A stretch of DNA of 64,000 nucleotides from Aricia agestis (taxonomy: Eukaryota > Arthropoda > Insecta > Lepidoptera > Lycaenidae), in assembly GCF_905147365.1 (NCBI RefSeq), contig NC_056406.1, positions 8,596,501 to 8,660,500 of the forward strand, read 5' to 3'. Each line of letters begins with the position of its first letter. Within the stretch, counting starts at the first letter, position 1. A program made the position numbers and the translations under genes. Below the pieces are notes generated by a model, which was not told the DNA's origin, searched no databases, and worked only from the letters and a program-made list of their open reading frames with translations. Below are positions 1 through 10,683 of the stretch, piece by piece.

Positions 1-931
1 TTTCGGTGAATTAGATTTTCAGCCGTGTTTTGAATATACCCTTAAATTAGAATAAAAAATATTTAAATTGCAGAATGAAGAACTATATAATAAATTTATA
101 TAAGTGTAGTATCTAATACTTTTAAGGACACTATCAAATTTTATCACAAATATCAGCGATTTTCAGTTACAATTTAACCAAAATATCCTCGCAGTGTGAC
201 TCCTACAGAATTAGGAGTCACACTGCGAGGATATTTTGGTTTCAAATGAAAGATAATATATTCATCTCCACGTACACCATAAAAATTTTATAGCCGCACA
301 AAATTTTCACATAAATACGTTTTCACCATCGCAATAATCGCAAAAGATGGGGTTTGATTAGGTACTATTATAGCTAAATACACTGAACTAAAGAAAATAA
401 ATATATAAAAAAATTGTTGCTTATTTAGTCCCCTGTACGAATAGCTAAATATTTTATATAAAAATAAATAACATTTCCATTTATTAAGAAACGCTCTCAA
501 ACTTCTCATACATTTTCGCCCTATCAAGAACGCGACGAGCATCGTAACCGCCACTGTACAAGGCGCGCTGATATTGAATGTTATTTAAATGTCCTTAACA
601 GACAGAATTTTCGATAAATGATTTTCGGCGATAAAAATTTAATTTAAATAACAATGGTCAGCGAAACTGCAATTTAATATAAAATTGACGAGGCGTATTT
701 TGTTTGAAGTGAATTTGTCGTTTTTCGTCGGAAAACAATTTCCACTTGAAATGTTGATTACGCGACCACGCCGCGACCGGTCGCCCGGGGTCAACACATT
801 GGGTTGTAATCAAATATTCCTTCGAATGTGGAAATAATTCGTTTCTTTGTTCATCAGCATAAGTTAGGGTTGTAGCTTTGTTACAACCATAAAGTTAATA
901 CTTATATTTCGCTAGGTATATTAACTTTATG
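1..931. other. AT-rich intergenic DNA, no gene seen
   Basis: I see no coding region. The stretch holds the perfect hairpin at 176-241 and an imperfect hairpin whose 16-bp arms (885-900 and 919-934) run into the left flank of the THAP element. The motif gttagggttgta near 863 recurs inverted and direct around 1260-1294, so the THAP element seems to have landed in an older inverted repeat. Confidence 0.5.
176..241. repeat. Perfect hairpin, 30-bp arms
   Basis: The arm at 176-205 is exactly the reverse complement of 212-241, with a 6-base spacer. The arms have ordinary mixed composition, so this is not a simple repeat. Nothing around it suggests a gene. Confidence 0.9.
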
Positions 932-939
932 GTTACAAC

Positions 940-1259
940 CACAGAAATAAATCCAGATAGAACGACTAAGCGGGTGGAGTACGCGTGTTTCAATCTTGCA
1001 CAAGTGAGCAAGATTTGTTGAACGTTCATTTAGTCAGCGCGCACGTCTCGACTTGATTACACCGGAGCGGTTATGCAAAAATGCCTCATTGTGTAGTGTC
1101 TAATTGTGAAAACAGAAGTACGAAAGTGAATCGGTCAAAAGGAGGTATTTCTTTCCACGGATAAGTTATTTGTTCTAACTAAATGCAAAGCAAAAATTGA
1201 CACGATCGATTGCTTAGCAATGCACGCGCGTCGCCGTTCTATCTTGATTTATATCTGTG
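940..1259 (+). mobile_element. Small P-superfamily-like element with THAP fragment
   Basis: The ends are 25-bp inverted repeats beginning CACAG and ending CTGTG (940-964 versus 1235-1259), matching at 23 of 25 positions. The flanks are a perfect 8-bp duplication GTTACAAC at 932-939 and 1260-1267. An 8-bp duplication, a CA...TG terminus and an internal THAP start together fit the P-element superfamily, whose transposases begin with a THAP zinc finger. At 320 bp it cannot encode a transposase and must be non-autonomous. The target sits in sequence containing other GTTACAAC copies, so chance flank similarity is not fully excluded. Confidence 0.65.
1081..1164 (+). pseudogene. THAP zinc-finger N-terminus, truncated
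   Basis: An ATG at 1081 opens a 27-codon frame beginning MPHCVVSNCENRS and continuing to GGISFHG before TAA. This is the recognisable start of a THAP domain: Met-Pro, Cys4 and Cys9 (the C-x4-C pair), an Asn-Arg after the second Cys, and the G-I-S-F-H block that normally leads into F-P. The rest of the domain, including the distal Cys and His that complete the zinc site and the DNA-binding loop, is absent. THAP domains are DNA-binding modules of P-type transposases and of host proteins. The fragment lies inside a 320-bp inverted-repeat element, so a transposase remnant is the likeliest source. No obvious splice donor follows. Confidence 0.7.
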
Positions 1260-1296
1260 GTTACAACCCTAACATAAACTGTTAGGGTTGTAACGA

Positions 1297-1488
1297 AGAT
1301 ATTATAAATGCGAAAGTGTGTCTGTCTGTCTGTTACCTCTTCACGCCCCAACCGCTGAACTGATATTGCTGAAATTTGGTACGGAGATACTTTGTGTCCC
1401 GGGAAAGGACATAAGATACTTTTGATCCCGGAAAAATGTACAATTCCGACGCGATAAACTAATTTAAGCGCAACGGAGTTGCGGGTTA
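1297..1488 (+). mobile_element. Lep1-type Helitron-like repeat, copy 1
   Basis: Starts with attataaatgcgaaagtgtg, runs through a TGTC/TCTG microsatellite, the block around accgctgaac, and ends near gcaacggagttgcggg. This layout is the lepidopteran Lep1-type repeat family. The terminal CTAG is missing, so this copy is degraded. Confidence 0.75.
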
Positions 1489-1682
1489 AGTAATTATAGC
1501 TGTTCAAAATTTTAGACTCCCACCGCGTACAAGGTTGCTAATCACACGCCTTCTGCCTCTATCAGATACCCTTATCCGACTTAACGTAGTATTAAAATTC
1601 TAGCCTCATACCGGTGCTTAGATGAGAGCAATTAATATGTAACGTATAAGAGCGCGAGAGTAAGGCTGGTATAAATAGTCAG

Positions 1683-1803
1683 TACTTAAGATGCAACCTA
1701 GTCTCAAGACACGGTTCAGACCCCAGGCTGTCAAAATTTGGACCAATCATAGAGCCGAACCGCGTCTTGAGACCGAGATGCATCTTGAGTACTGACTATT
1801 AAT
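1683..1803. repeat. Imperfect long hairpin
   Basis: The left arm beginning atagtcagtacttaagatgc pairs with the right arm ending gcatcttgagtactgactat, with a second paired block (gtctcaagacacggttc with gaaccgcgtcttgagac) inside. Arms are roughly 40-45 bp with some mismatches and a loop of about 30 bases. It looks like a small MITE. Confidence 0.7.
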
Positions 1804-1810
1804 ACCGGCC

Positions 1811-4770
1811 TAAGACAAAGATGAGGAGCTATTTAATTTCCGGCCCATCGCTGGCTCGCAACTTCGAATTATAACAAAACATTGCAAAATGTATTTTCGT
1901 ATCGCTACTACAGTAATATTATACTCAAACAATAGAGTAATCGACCAAAATTAATTTAGAAAGTTAACAATAGCATATTAAGAGCTATAGCGTTTATAAA
2001 ATTAAAATTATGTTGACACTTTAAAATATAACTAATTAACTAGCTGTCTTAACGTAGGTACTAGTTACTTTAGACTCGTAGCCGCGTTTTAGTATCGTAG
2101 GTATCTAAGTTAGTATAATATCAGAATTATCCAAATCGGTCAAGATTGGCTTGAAACTTTCTTCTAAATCACTTTTAATAGTCTTTATTGTGGTGTTTAA
2201 ATTTGAGGAAAATATGGCATGGCAGGAAATAATGTAGTCATTAATTTAAATGTATCAAATTACGCGAAAAGCTTAGGATCAGGGCTACCGCAAGCGGCTT
2301 ACCACCGCCGCGTATTTCTCCCACTAAATAAATGTTCCCAATTTTATCACAATATAAATATTATACAGTTTAGTAACTCAAGCCCTTTTAGGATATACAT
2401 AATATTACTGCGCTGATTTCACGCTAGAGGCAGCACCAGCATAGATAATAAACTATAAATAGAAATGTTTTGTTCGACGTTGACGACGTTTCTGTCATGA
2501 ATGGACTTACAGTAGATTAGGAGAAAATGTAATCTTGGTACGCGACAAAAATATTATGTAAATGAGACAAACAAAGGATATATTGGTGACTGGTCCATAG
2601 ACGACCTTAATTTTTCTAATAAAAAAAACGTTTCTGTCAATATTGATATTCTAATGACGTATGCAACATGTCGGATTTTGGTCGGAATATTTGTTGTGCT
2701 GTATGTGCTAGTAGCGCACTCTGCTCCGACCTTTACATAATATTCCCTATTAAACTCGGTCAATACAGAAACAACTTTTACGTACATGCGATGTACTTAC
2801 TTCATTTTTTGCTAAATGCTAAAGTTATCGCGTTAAAGCAGCATCTGTTAAAACATTCGAAGCAGTGTGAAGAGGGTCTACTTAATACATTTATATTGTG
2901 TTTATATCGAGCTTCAGAACAGAAAATAATATGTTCCCAGCATTAAAATCTCCGAGATGTCAATATGCGAATTTATGATTCTCCTCCATTTCTTAGTCCT
3001 ATATTTTTTTACTCGTATTCACATATGGAAAGGGAAATAAAGTCTTCAACGACGCCCAAAAGAAAAGGGTTTCTGTGTTTATTTATGAATCTACCTACGT
3101 TACAGAGGACAAGGTTGTCAAATAATTTCGAATTGGACTGAATTATTACAGGGATACAAAAAGGTACAATAACGAAGGGAATCAGATAAATCCTAATAAA
3201 CTATCAGTACGCGAAATCACTGTTAAAAAAGAATAAAAATCGAAATTAAAAGTTTGATTTTTGTTATAATAATCTAGTTTTCGGCTAAAACACGATATTA
3301 GCCGTTAATTGGTCCCTAAATAAAAAATAAAAGATTAATAATCGTCTGATTTTAATTATAATTAAACTTAATACCGCTGAATTTTATCAACGTTGGGTCT
3401 AATTGGGGTCCAATTTTGATATTTTTTAAGAAATTACGATCACAATTTGTTGCCCAGTTCGATATTCTAAACAAAACAGTTGAGCGGACATCAAAGCAAT
3501 CAGCGTGTTTGCCCGATCTGAGGTCGCGCGTGGTGTACTGTATAGTGTGTGTACTGCGTACCGGTGTTGAAAAACGTGTACGGATGTTCCAAATATTTAC
3601 TGCTTACTCGAACCTTCTCGATTGTAATCAAAACATACGAAAATTCATATTCTTATCAAAACGTACAAAAGCTAGCTTTCAAAGTGTTTGCTATAGTCAA
3701 AACGAAATAAGATGGTACCAGCGGTCACTGATTTTTCTAGTCTAGATTTTTGAAAAATGCTCGCACTATACTTATTTTGTTATCTTAAAAACAAAAACTT
3801 ACAATTTATAAAGACACAGATACGATAGATTCATCGGAAAGTCTTGGTAGCTTATAAAATGATAAATAATTCCAACTTTTTATAGATGCAAAACGTTTTA
3901 CTGCATACTCAGTTCTAACAGAGTATGAAAAATACGATATCGCCCTTAGAATAGAAGCATTGGTTACTTCATTGCCAATCGCAGTTTGTTTAGAAAACGA
4001 TGAAATATTATGACAAGCATTTTAACAGGGGAGCAATGACCGCTATCGCCTGGTTTCGGCATTACGATAATAGTCTTCAAAAATGTTACTACGGCAATGA
4101 CTACATGTGAAGTATACACAATACACATACTTCACATCTCATTGCCATATTAGTACTGTTATAGAATATGTGCACAGATTTCACAATTTCCGAGCCTCCT
4201 ATCCCGTGACTTATCCATCTGCAAGACCAATCGACTAAAAAAATTTTTGTAGAACGGTCTATTAGCTATTGGCAAAAAATGTTGTATTAAACAATAGTAT
4301 ACGACGCCAGACTTACATAAAACGTGATAAAACAGAGAAGTTTGAATGAAAAATATTGCTGTTCAATAAGAAATCGTCTTGGAACAATCCCGGGGGACGC
4401 GGCGACAGAAATATATTTTACGGTCGGCAACGTTATGGTAATATTGACGCTATCTTATAACCTCCGAGCCACACTCCCATGAGCCCGAAAATAGCCTATA
4501 TAAAGATCATCGTAATATAATTCTTCGCAGAATAACTTAACCCTCTAGTATTACTCCATATTAGCATAACACCTAACATTGTTTAAGTATATTTATTTTA
4601 TACTCTCTAACGCCAAATATATCAACTATTCAACTTATCATGTATATTACACGCTGTTTAATTTTGTTTTTTTTTTTCGATTATACATATACAGTCATAG
4701 TCAAGAAGACCTTACCGTAGTATAAGCCGATATTTTCCCGGATAAAGTGTTCGCCTTTTTTATCAACAAA
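1811..4770. other. AT-rich DNA, nothing supportable
   Basis: About 3 kb without a recognisable gene, repeat boundary or RNA. Short open frames here (for example 3416-3745) lack family motifs and biased codon use, so I leave them out. Confidence 0.5.
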
Positions 4771-4799
4771 ATCGTTAACTAAGGTGTAAACATCAAATC

Positions 4800-5340
4800 T
4801 TTCCTGAATACAAGGTGTAAGTTCACTGTGAAAGTAGCAGCGCTGAAAGATCAAGTTTTTTTGTGATTTTTATGGGCAAGCGCCGCAGCATCATGAATTT
4901 TTGCCACGCGAAAGTTTTTTTTTTATGAAATAAGGGGGGCAAACGAGCAAACGGGTCACCTGATGGAAAGCAACTTCCGTCGCCCATGGACACTCGCAGC
5001 ATCAGAAGAGCTGCAGGTGCGTTGCCGGCCTTTTAAGGGGGAATAGGGTAATAGGAGGGGGTAGGGATGGGACGGGAAGGGAATAGGGGAGGGTAGGGAA
5101 GGGAAAAGGGTAGGGTATTGGGCCTCCGATAAACTCACTCACTCGGCGAAACACAGCGCAAGCGCTGTTTCACGCCGGATTTCTGTGAGAACGTGGTATT
5201 TCTCCGGTCGAGCCGGCCCATTCGTGCCGAAGCATGGCTCTCCCACGTATGAGTAAAAAAGTTACTCTTTGAGCGCTTTTTTTAGGGTTACTTTCACAGC
5301 GAAATCTATACAGGGGACCCATTCACATAAAGTATTATCA
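4800..5340. mobile_element. Repeat interrupted by a nested SINE-like copy
   Basis: The left segment (tcactgtgaaagtagcagcg near 4823) and right segment (ctttgagcgc ... ttactttcacagcg near 5265-5302) are inverted relatives. The right flank at 5328-5365 resembles 49188-49232. The same family is seen near 51690-51770. A repeat at 4915-5250 has inserted into it. Confidence 0.55.
4915..5250 (-). mobile_element. SINE-like repeat, family B, copy 1
   Basis: Read on the minus strand it starts gtgggagagccatgcttcgg, passes a GGCTCGACCGG block that could be a degenerate Pol III B box, a CCCTA/CCCTTCC-rich middle, then ggccggcaacgcacctgc, and ends aggtgacccgtttgctcg followed by a poly(A)-like tail. Near-identical copies lie at 22299-22610 and 24299-24609, with 3' fragments at 8925-8993, 18309-18401 and 37470-37570. 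Confidence 0.75.
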
Positions 5341-5626
5341 CATAGTTTCGTTACACCATGTATAATTTCATCTATACAGAAGTATAGATTTAAGTAAACC
5401 TCATTGATCTGTTCCCCCCAAATCTTAATCCCAATCGCAAAACCCTGTCTTAAGTCTCGTCTTGAACAAAATCGTTCGTCTCTAATAGGGAGTTATCGGA
5501 ATTCCTCAACTACCGAGCTTCTGTGCCGTTAGCTTCCAATTGTTTTTCGTTTCCGGAATATTACTCGATCACATCTTCTTTCATTTTATTGGATATGTTG
5601 CGCTCAAAGACCGAAATCGCTCAATG

Positions 5627-6375
5627 AGCGAAAAAATGGCTCACAACGCGTTGTGGTCACATTGAAACAGCCACGACGCGTTTTGGCAATCACAAAAAGA
5701 CCATAACGCGAAATTCGTGTCGTGGGCCGTGGCTGATATTATATGCTTGCTATTCGTTTTTCTTGATTTGTTCTTGATTGATTAATAGTCCATAGGTATG
5801 GAAGATTATATTTGAATTACCACGCGTACTTCAAAATATTTTTTCTTTTACTAAATCACTGCATAACTTATTTATCATTATTATTTATAAAATATTCATA
5901 ATTCCATACTATCCGTACTAATATTATTACTGTATGTCTGGCGCAACGTAGTTGCGGGCATCAACTAGTAGTATTATAATATTTACATTATATAAATAAA
6001 AATAAAACCAATTTTTTATAATTTATTAAGATCAGATTACCTAATATTTAAAAAAACAACAACAAACAATAACACGTTGCGCCAGACAGACAGATAGTAA
6101 TAATATTAGCACGGATATTATGGAACTATGGATATTTTCAAATAATAATGAAAAACACGTTATGCAGTGATTTAGTAGAAGAAAAAATATTTTGTAGTAC
6201 GCGTGGTAATTCAAATATAATCTTCCATACCTATAGACGATTAATCAATCGAGAACCAATCAAGAAAAACGAATAGCATATCAGCCACAACACGAATTTC
6301 GCGTTATGGTCTTTATGTGATTGCCAGAACGCGTCGTGGCCGTTTTCATCAGAGCCACGACGCGAATTTCGCGTC
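5627..6375. repeat. Large imperfect palindrome with Lep1 end at its centre
   Basis: Arms of roughly 310-330 bp (about 5627-5945 and 6065-6375) are inverted copies. Shared blocks include gccacgacgcg, agaccataacgcgaaattcg, attcgtttttcttgatt, ggtatggaagattatatttg and taaatcactgcataac, with scattered substitutions. The middle contains the 3' end of a Lep1-type repeat at 5941-5970 (gcgcaacgtagttgcggg ... ctagt). CpG-rich ACGCG motifs at the tips are unusual here. Best seen as a foldback or MITE-like element. Confidence 0.75.
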
Positions 6376-6389
6376 CATCATTTTATAAT

Positions 6390-7310
6390 CTTACAAGTAT
6401 CCGTCCTCATAATATCGAATGATTAACTTTATTCCATCTCTTTATCAAACACTGCCGTAGTGCCAACATCGTTTACCTACGGGAAACACACGGGAAATGG
6501 AAAATTTTATGACTTTTATATGAATCGTCCGGGTCAATGGCAAATATATAGCTGATCGAAGGTGAATCTTTGTGGCCCAAGAGCCAGCGACAACCAATGC
6601 CAAACCACCTCAAAGTCTAATACTTTAAGGCAGTTTAAGAGTGCCTGTAGCCTGTTGGCAAGAACTGTGAAAAATAACCGGCACACTCGGCTTCTAAGCC
6701 GAAATTCCTACAGTTTTCTTCAAGAAAATAAGATAAAAGAATTGAGCTTTATACTTTATCGAAGATCAGGTAGATCTTCAGAACTGGATACCTCCTAAAG
6801 TAACTACGACCGAAACTCCATAGTTGCTGGTCTTTCATACCTTTACAGAGGTCATGTAACACATAGTCTACAGGTATACTTTCAGCTTACTTATATATAG
6901 TGAAAGTCTTGCTGTCGCTGGCTATTGGGCTATCTTTGGCAGATAGTAATTCAATTGCTAGCGACGACGCCAATATCAGTCTGACAACAGTGGACGGAAG
7001 ATGGCAATTTTCAATACAAAATACACATCGTTCTGTAATAAACTCTATTGTAACGAAACAACGTACATTTTACATTAAAGCCGTGAAACCAGAAGCGTGA
7101 GTGCTTCAATTATTTAAAGTACATCTGCATACTGCAGACGATAGACAGCTGTGAGAATTGTATTAGATCCAACTTGAGATAAGTCGGAGGTAAGCTTAAG
7201 ATAAGCCGGCCCGAAGTTAGGCAAACTTCCTTGGAATATGCAGGTTGGATTAGTTGACGAACCCGTACATACACGATTTTCAAAATAGCGTTAAAGGTAT
7301 CTACGAGTAT
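6390..7310. other. Gene-free stretch; one weak signal-peptide-like frame
   Basis: A 66-codon frame at 6900-7100 would read VKVLLSLAIGLSLADS at its start, which resembles a signal peptide. It opens with GTG, has no ATG, no homologue I recognise and no splice context, so I do not call it a gene. Nothing else stands out. Confidence 0.35.
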
Positions 7311-7318
7311 CTCATGCT

Positions 7319-7459
7319 GTATGTAGGCGGTTTTGGTTTAAAAATTGTGTCGCCATTCTTTAAAGATGAACTAACAAGTTTGAAAAAAAATTTTTCAAAC
7401 TTGTTAGTTCATCTTTAAAGAATGGCGACACAATTTTTAAACCAAAACCGCCTACATAC
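7319..7459. repeat. Perfect hairpin, 69-bp arms, 3-base spacer
   Basis: The arm at 7319-7387 is exactly the reverse complement of 7391-7459, with AAA between. The arm has mixed sequence (tgtaggcggttttggtttaa at its outer part). A transcript would form a nearly loopless duplex of 69 bp, longer than usual insect microRNA precursors. Confidence 0.95.
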
Positions 7460-8216
7460 TATACCTACTTGTAAGTTAGATGTAAATTTAGCAATTTCGT
7501 GTAACTCAATGTAGGTTTAGGGGAGAAAAATATCTAACTAGGTCTTGCTGAGACATCAACAATATTTCAGTTTAATTTTACTAGTAAAGCCGCTAATATA
7601 TTATGTAGTCTGTGGTAAAGCGCAGACTCACAGATATTAAAATACACCAGACGCATAGTATAATATTATTTGGCCTTTTATAACCTGGTATTTATAATAT
7701 CCTTCACAAATGCTGCAAGGAAATTAAATTAATATCCCTGGAATTTCATTTAATATTAGGATACACTGAGTTTGTGTTGCTGCATCATTTGTCAGACTGC
7801 ACCCGTTATTTATCAGAGAAATAACGCAGCGGGGACTGTCTTCAAAGTAACTCTACAATTTAGGTGGTTGTTTAAAAAAGGAGCGTCCGACTTCTCGACA
7901 TCTATAGATATTAAAAAGTTGCACGCTCCTATTTTCTGTACACCCTAATAATACTACAATAAATACTCTATAGTCTTTAAATACTATAAAGATTAGATGT
8001 ATGTATTTTATTTCCCCATTACGCAAAAACAGCTGGTGGGATTTTAATAGTAGAACAACTTAAAAAAAAAAAACTATTCAACGACATTTTCCATCAACAT
8101 TACCATACTCAATTAAAAATGTTAAATTACCCAAGGTGGGCATGTGTCAGTAGTTAACAATATGTTAATCATAAAAATATTTTAATCCTAACAATGTCGA
8201 TAAAACTGATTTATCT
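7460..8216. other. Gene-free AT-rich DNA
   Basis: No coding signal. A short pair of inverted segments (ggagcgtccgactt near 7880 and aagttgcacgctcc near 7917) is the only structure noted. Confidence 0.4.
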
Positions 8217-8217
8217 A

Positions 8218-8417
8218 AATCTAATATCTTTAAACGAGCAATTCTTGTATATATGTATATAATTGGAATCTCGGAATCGGCTCCAACGATTTTCATGAAA
8301 TTTAGTATATACGGGAATTTCGGGGGCGATAAATCGATCTAGCTACGAATCATTTTTAGAAAATGTATTTTATTCGTGTTTTATCGAATACCGAGCAAAG
8401 CTCGGTCAAATACCTAG
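8218..8417 (+). mobile_element. Non-autonomous Helitron, family H2, copy 1
   Basis: Begins tctaatatctttaaacgagc and ends with a hairpin accgagcaaagctcggt followed, after a short spacer, by CTAG at 8414-8417. A 3' hairpin about 10 bases before CTAG and a 5' TC are Helitron hallmarks. A second full copy is at 56600-56829. Confidence 0.8.
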
Positions 8418-9400
8418 TATCTATTATATTAGAAGCAACTCAATGAACTTAAAAATTAGAACATAGGCCCCTGTAAAATATATTCCCAGAATATCTGTAA
8501 GTGGTACCTATAATATTATTATATTGTTAATATTAAACTATTTATAAACATACAAAAGTTTTTAAGGGTAAACACTAAACAGCCTCTATCAAACTTGTAA
8601 CAAAAATATTTGGCGTTAAGGCATTTATGTACTAGACTAGACTGTAGCTAGAGTCTAGACTCCAGAGCAATAATTCGGTACAAATTCCAAAACTTTGTTT
8701 AATTGTAGGTACCTACTAATAATTTTACGAGTATAAATTATTAAGTTCTATGCGAAAAATATACCATCATCAAATAAATAAATAAATCACCTTGAAGAGT
8801 GGCAGTTTTTCACAGCGCGTTTTTCGCACAACTTTCTGCCACAGTCATAAAACTCTGGATCTCTATTACCAGCAGTATTTCCGAACCAATACGACCTGCA
8901 AACCTTCAGGAAGAGAGCGTAATAATCCCCCCTTAAAGTGCGGCTTCTCTGAAATTCTTCTAATGTTGCGAGTGTCATTGGGCGACGGTAGGTAAAGAAA
9001 AGTAAAAAAAGAAAGTAATAAAAAGTCAATTTGGGGTATCAAATTTGGGGTATCAAATAATCATTAGGGAACATACCCATACTACGTGACCCATTTAGGG
9101 GGGGACGAGAGAAACGTCATACGATTATGGTTATTTATATGCCATAGCCAACAGCCATTAAAAAACAGGCAATTTCGTCACTTGTCAGGCATTTTGAAGT
9201 TTGGTGAAGCGTCGTTACAATATACTAAAACACTTTACGCTTGCCGTCTGTGTATACTTACACGATTTCATACTTGAAATCCCCCAAATATGCAGTTTTA
9301 TAATAATTTGTTTCTCTTGTGCTTATTGCCAAGCTATTATAATAATGATAAAATAAAGAAATCTATTGATATATTTACTGAATGTTGATTTAAATTACAA
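8418..9400. other. Gene-free stretch with a SINE-B fragment
   Basis: A degraded family-B 3' segment lies at about 8925-8993 (ttctaatgttgcgagtgtca ... gggcgacgg). The rest shows nothing I can name. Confidence 0.4.
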
Positions 9401-9401
9401 A

Positions 9402-10035
9402 ATAAGTTGAACTGCACAGTTTTAGTAGAGAACTGTACAGTTTTAGTAGAGAAACGCACAGTTTTACTACTGCACAGCTTTCGTAGAGAATTGTACAGTT
9501 TTTTAAAGAACTGCACAGTTTTAGTAGAGATCTGTACAGTTTTAGTAGAAAACTGTACCGTTTTTTATAAAGAACTGCACAGTTTCAGTAGAGAACTGTA
9601 CAGTTTTAGTAGAGAACTACACAGTTATAGTAGAGTACTGTACAGAAAACTGTAAAAAAAATTAAAAGAACTAGTTTTCGTTTTTTACACAGTTTTTTGG
9701 ATAGAACTGTACAGCTTTCGTAGAGAACCACACATATTTTTGTAGAGAACTGTACAGTTTTTTGTAAAGAAACGCACAGTTTTAATAAAAAACTGTGCAG
9801 TTTTTTGTAAAGAACTGCACAGTTTTAGTAGAGAACTATACAGTTTTAGTAGAGAACTGTACTTTTTTTAAGAACTAGTTTTCGTAGAGAACTGCACAGT
9901 TTTTTGGATAGAACTGTACAGTTTTTTTAAGGAAACTGTACAGCTTTCGTAGAGAACCACACAGTTAGAGTAGAACTGTACAGTTTTTTGGAAATAACTG
10001 CACGGTTTTGAAGAGAACTGCACAGTTTTTTTTAA
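9402..10035. repeat. 21-bp minisatellite built on a palindrome
   Basis: Tandem units close to gaactgtacagttttagtaga are repeated for about 630 bp, with variants in the spacer half (ttttttgtaaag, gctttcgtagag). Each unit carries the perfect palindrome aactgtacagtt or the variant aactgcacagtt. Because 21 is a multiple of three, frames stay open and give heptapeptide-like repeats, which should not be mistaken for a protein. The array stops where the retrotransposon begins. Confidence 0.9.
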
Positions 10036-10071
10036 GTTGTGGCGGTACAATAGGTACAATATGACTTAAGG

Positions 10072-10681
10072 ACAGAAAAAACTTTTGAATGCTGTGGTCT
10101 AAAGATACCAGAATATAAAATTATCGTAATTTGCCTGTATCGAACACCTAACTCTAATATCAAACAGTTCTTTAATACTTTTGATAGACTTTTATATAAA
10201 CTGCGAACATGGGACTCGTTTAGCATAGTCATAGTAGGGGATCTCAACATTGACATCCTAAAAGACACAAAGGACAAAAAGGATTTTACTAATCTTCTAG
10301 AGAACTTATAACTTTACCAATCATATTAATGAGCCTACAATACTAAAATCATGTATAGATTTATGCTTGAGCATTATTAAGGACGCTAAAGGTGAGGTAC
10401 AGCCTCTAGGTCTATCAGATCATGAAACTGCGCAGTTTCTGAATATACCCATAAGAACTAAAATTAAGACGACAACAACCTATTTTACATTCAAAAGAAA
10501 CCTTAGTACTGAGAATATAAATAAATTTAAGGACACTCTAAAAAAATTATCATGGTCGTCCGTTTATGCTCTTTCAAACCTAGATGAGGCTTTTAATGAA
10601 TTCCATGATACTATCATCATGTTATTTAAACTATGTTTTCCTACAATTAAATATAAAATTAATAAAAAGGATTCTAAATAA
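10072..10681 (+). pseudogene. AP-endonuclease C-terminal part, frameshifted
   Basis: The frame through 10081 reads TFECCGLKIPEYKIIVICLY and reaches IVIVGDLNID near 10231-10254, the GDLNID motif of the apurinic endonuclease in non-LTR elements. It stops at TAA 10309. The homologous reading continues one frame over from about 10313 (FTNHINEPTILKSCIDL) and includes LSDHETAQ near 10397-10420, matching the catalytic S-D-H motif, then stops at 10679-10681. Normal reading resumes in the first frame at about 10684 (WLTKGLK). The endonuclease nicks target DNA to prime reverse transcription. The N-terminal half is missing, so this copy cannot be active. Confidence 0.85.
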
Positions 10682-10683
10682 AA

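Noticed and set aside
1316..1332. CRISPR-like short repeats (TGTC arrays)
   Set aside because: These are microsatellites inside Lep1-type repeats in a eukaryotic genome, without spacers.
3416..3745. 109-residue open frame
   Set aside because: No family motif, no repeat copy and composition like its surroundings; likely chance.
6900..7100. Small secreted protein with a signal-peptide-like start
   Set aside because: It opens with GTG, has no ATG or splice context, and no family is recognisable; kept only as a note in the stretch description.
9407..9655. Open frame with heptapeptide repeats (plus strand)
   Set aside because: It is the 21-bp minisatellite read in frame; a repeat unit divisible by three keeps frames open without selection.
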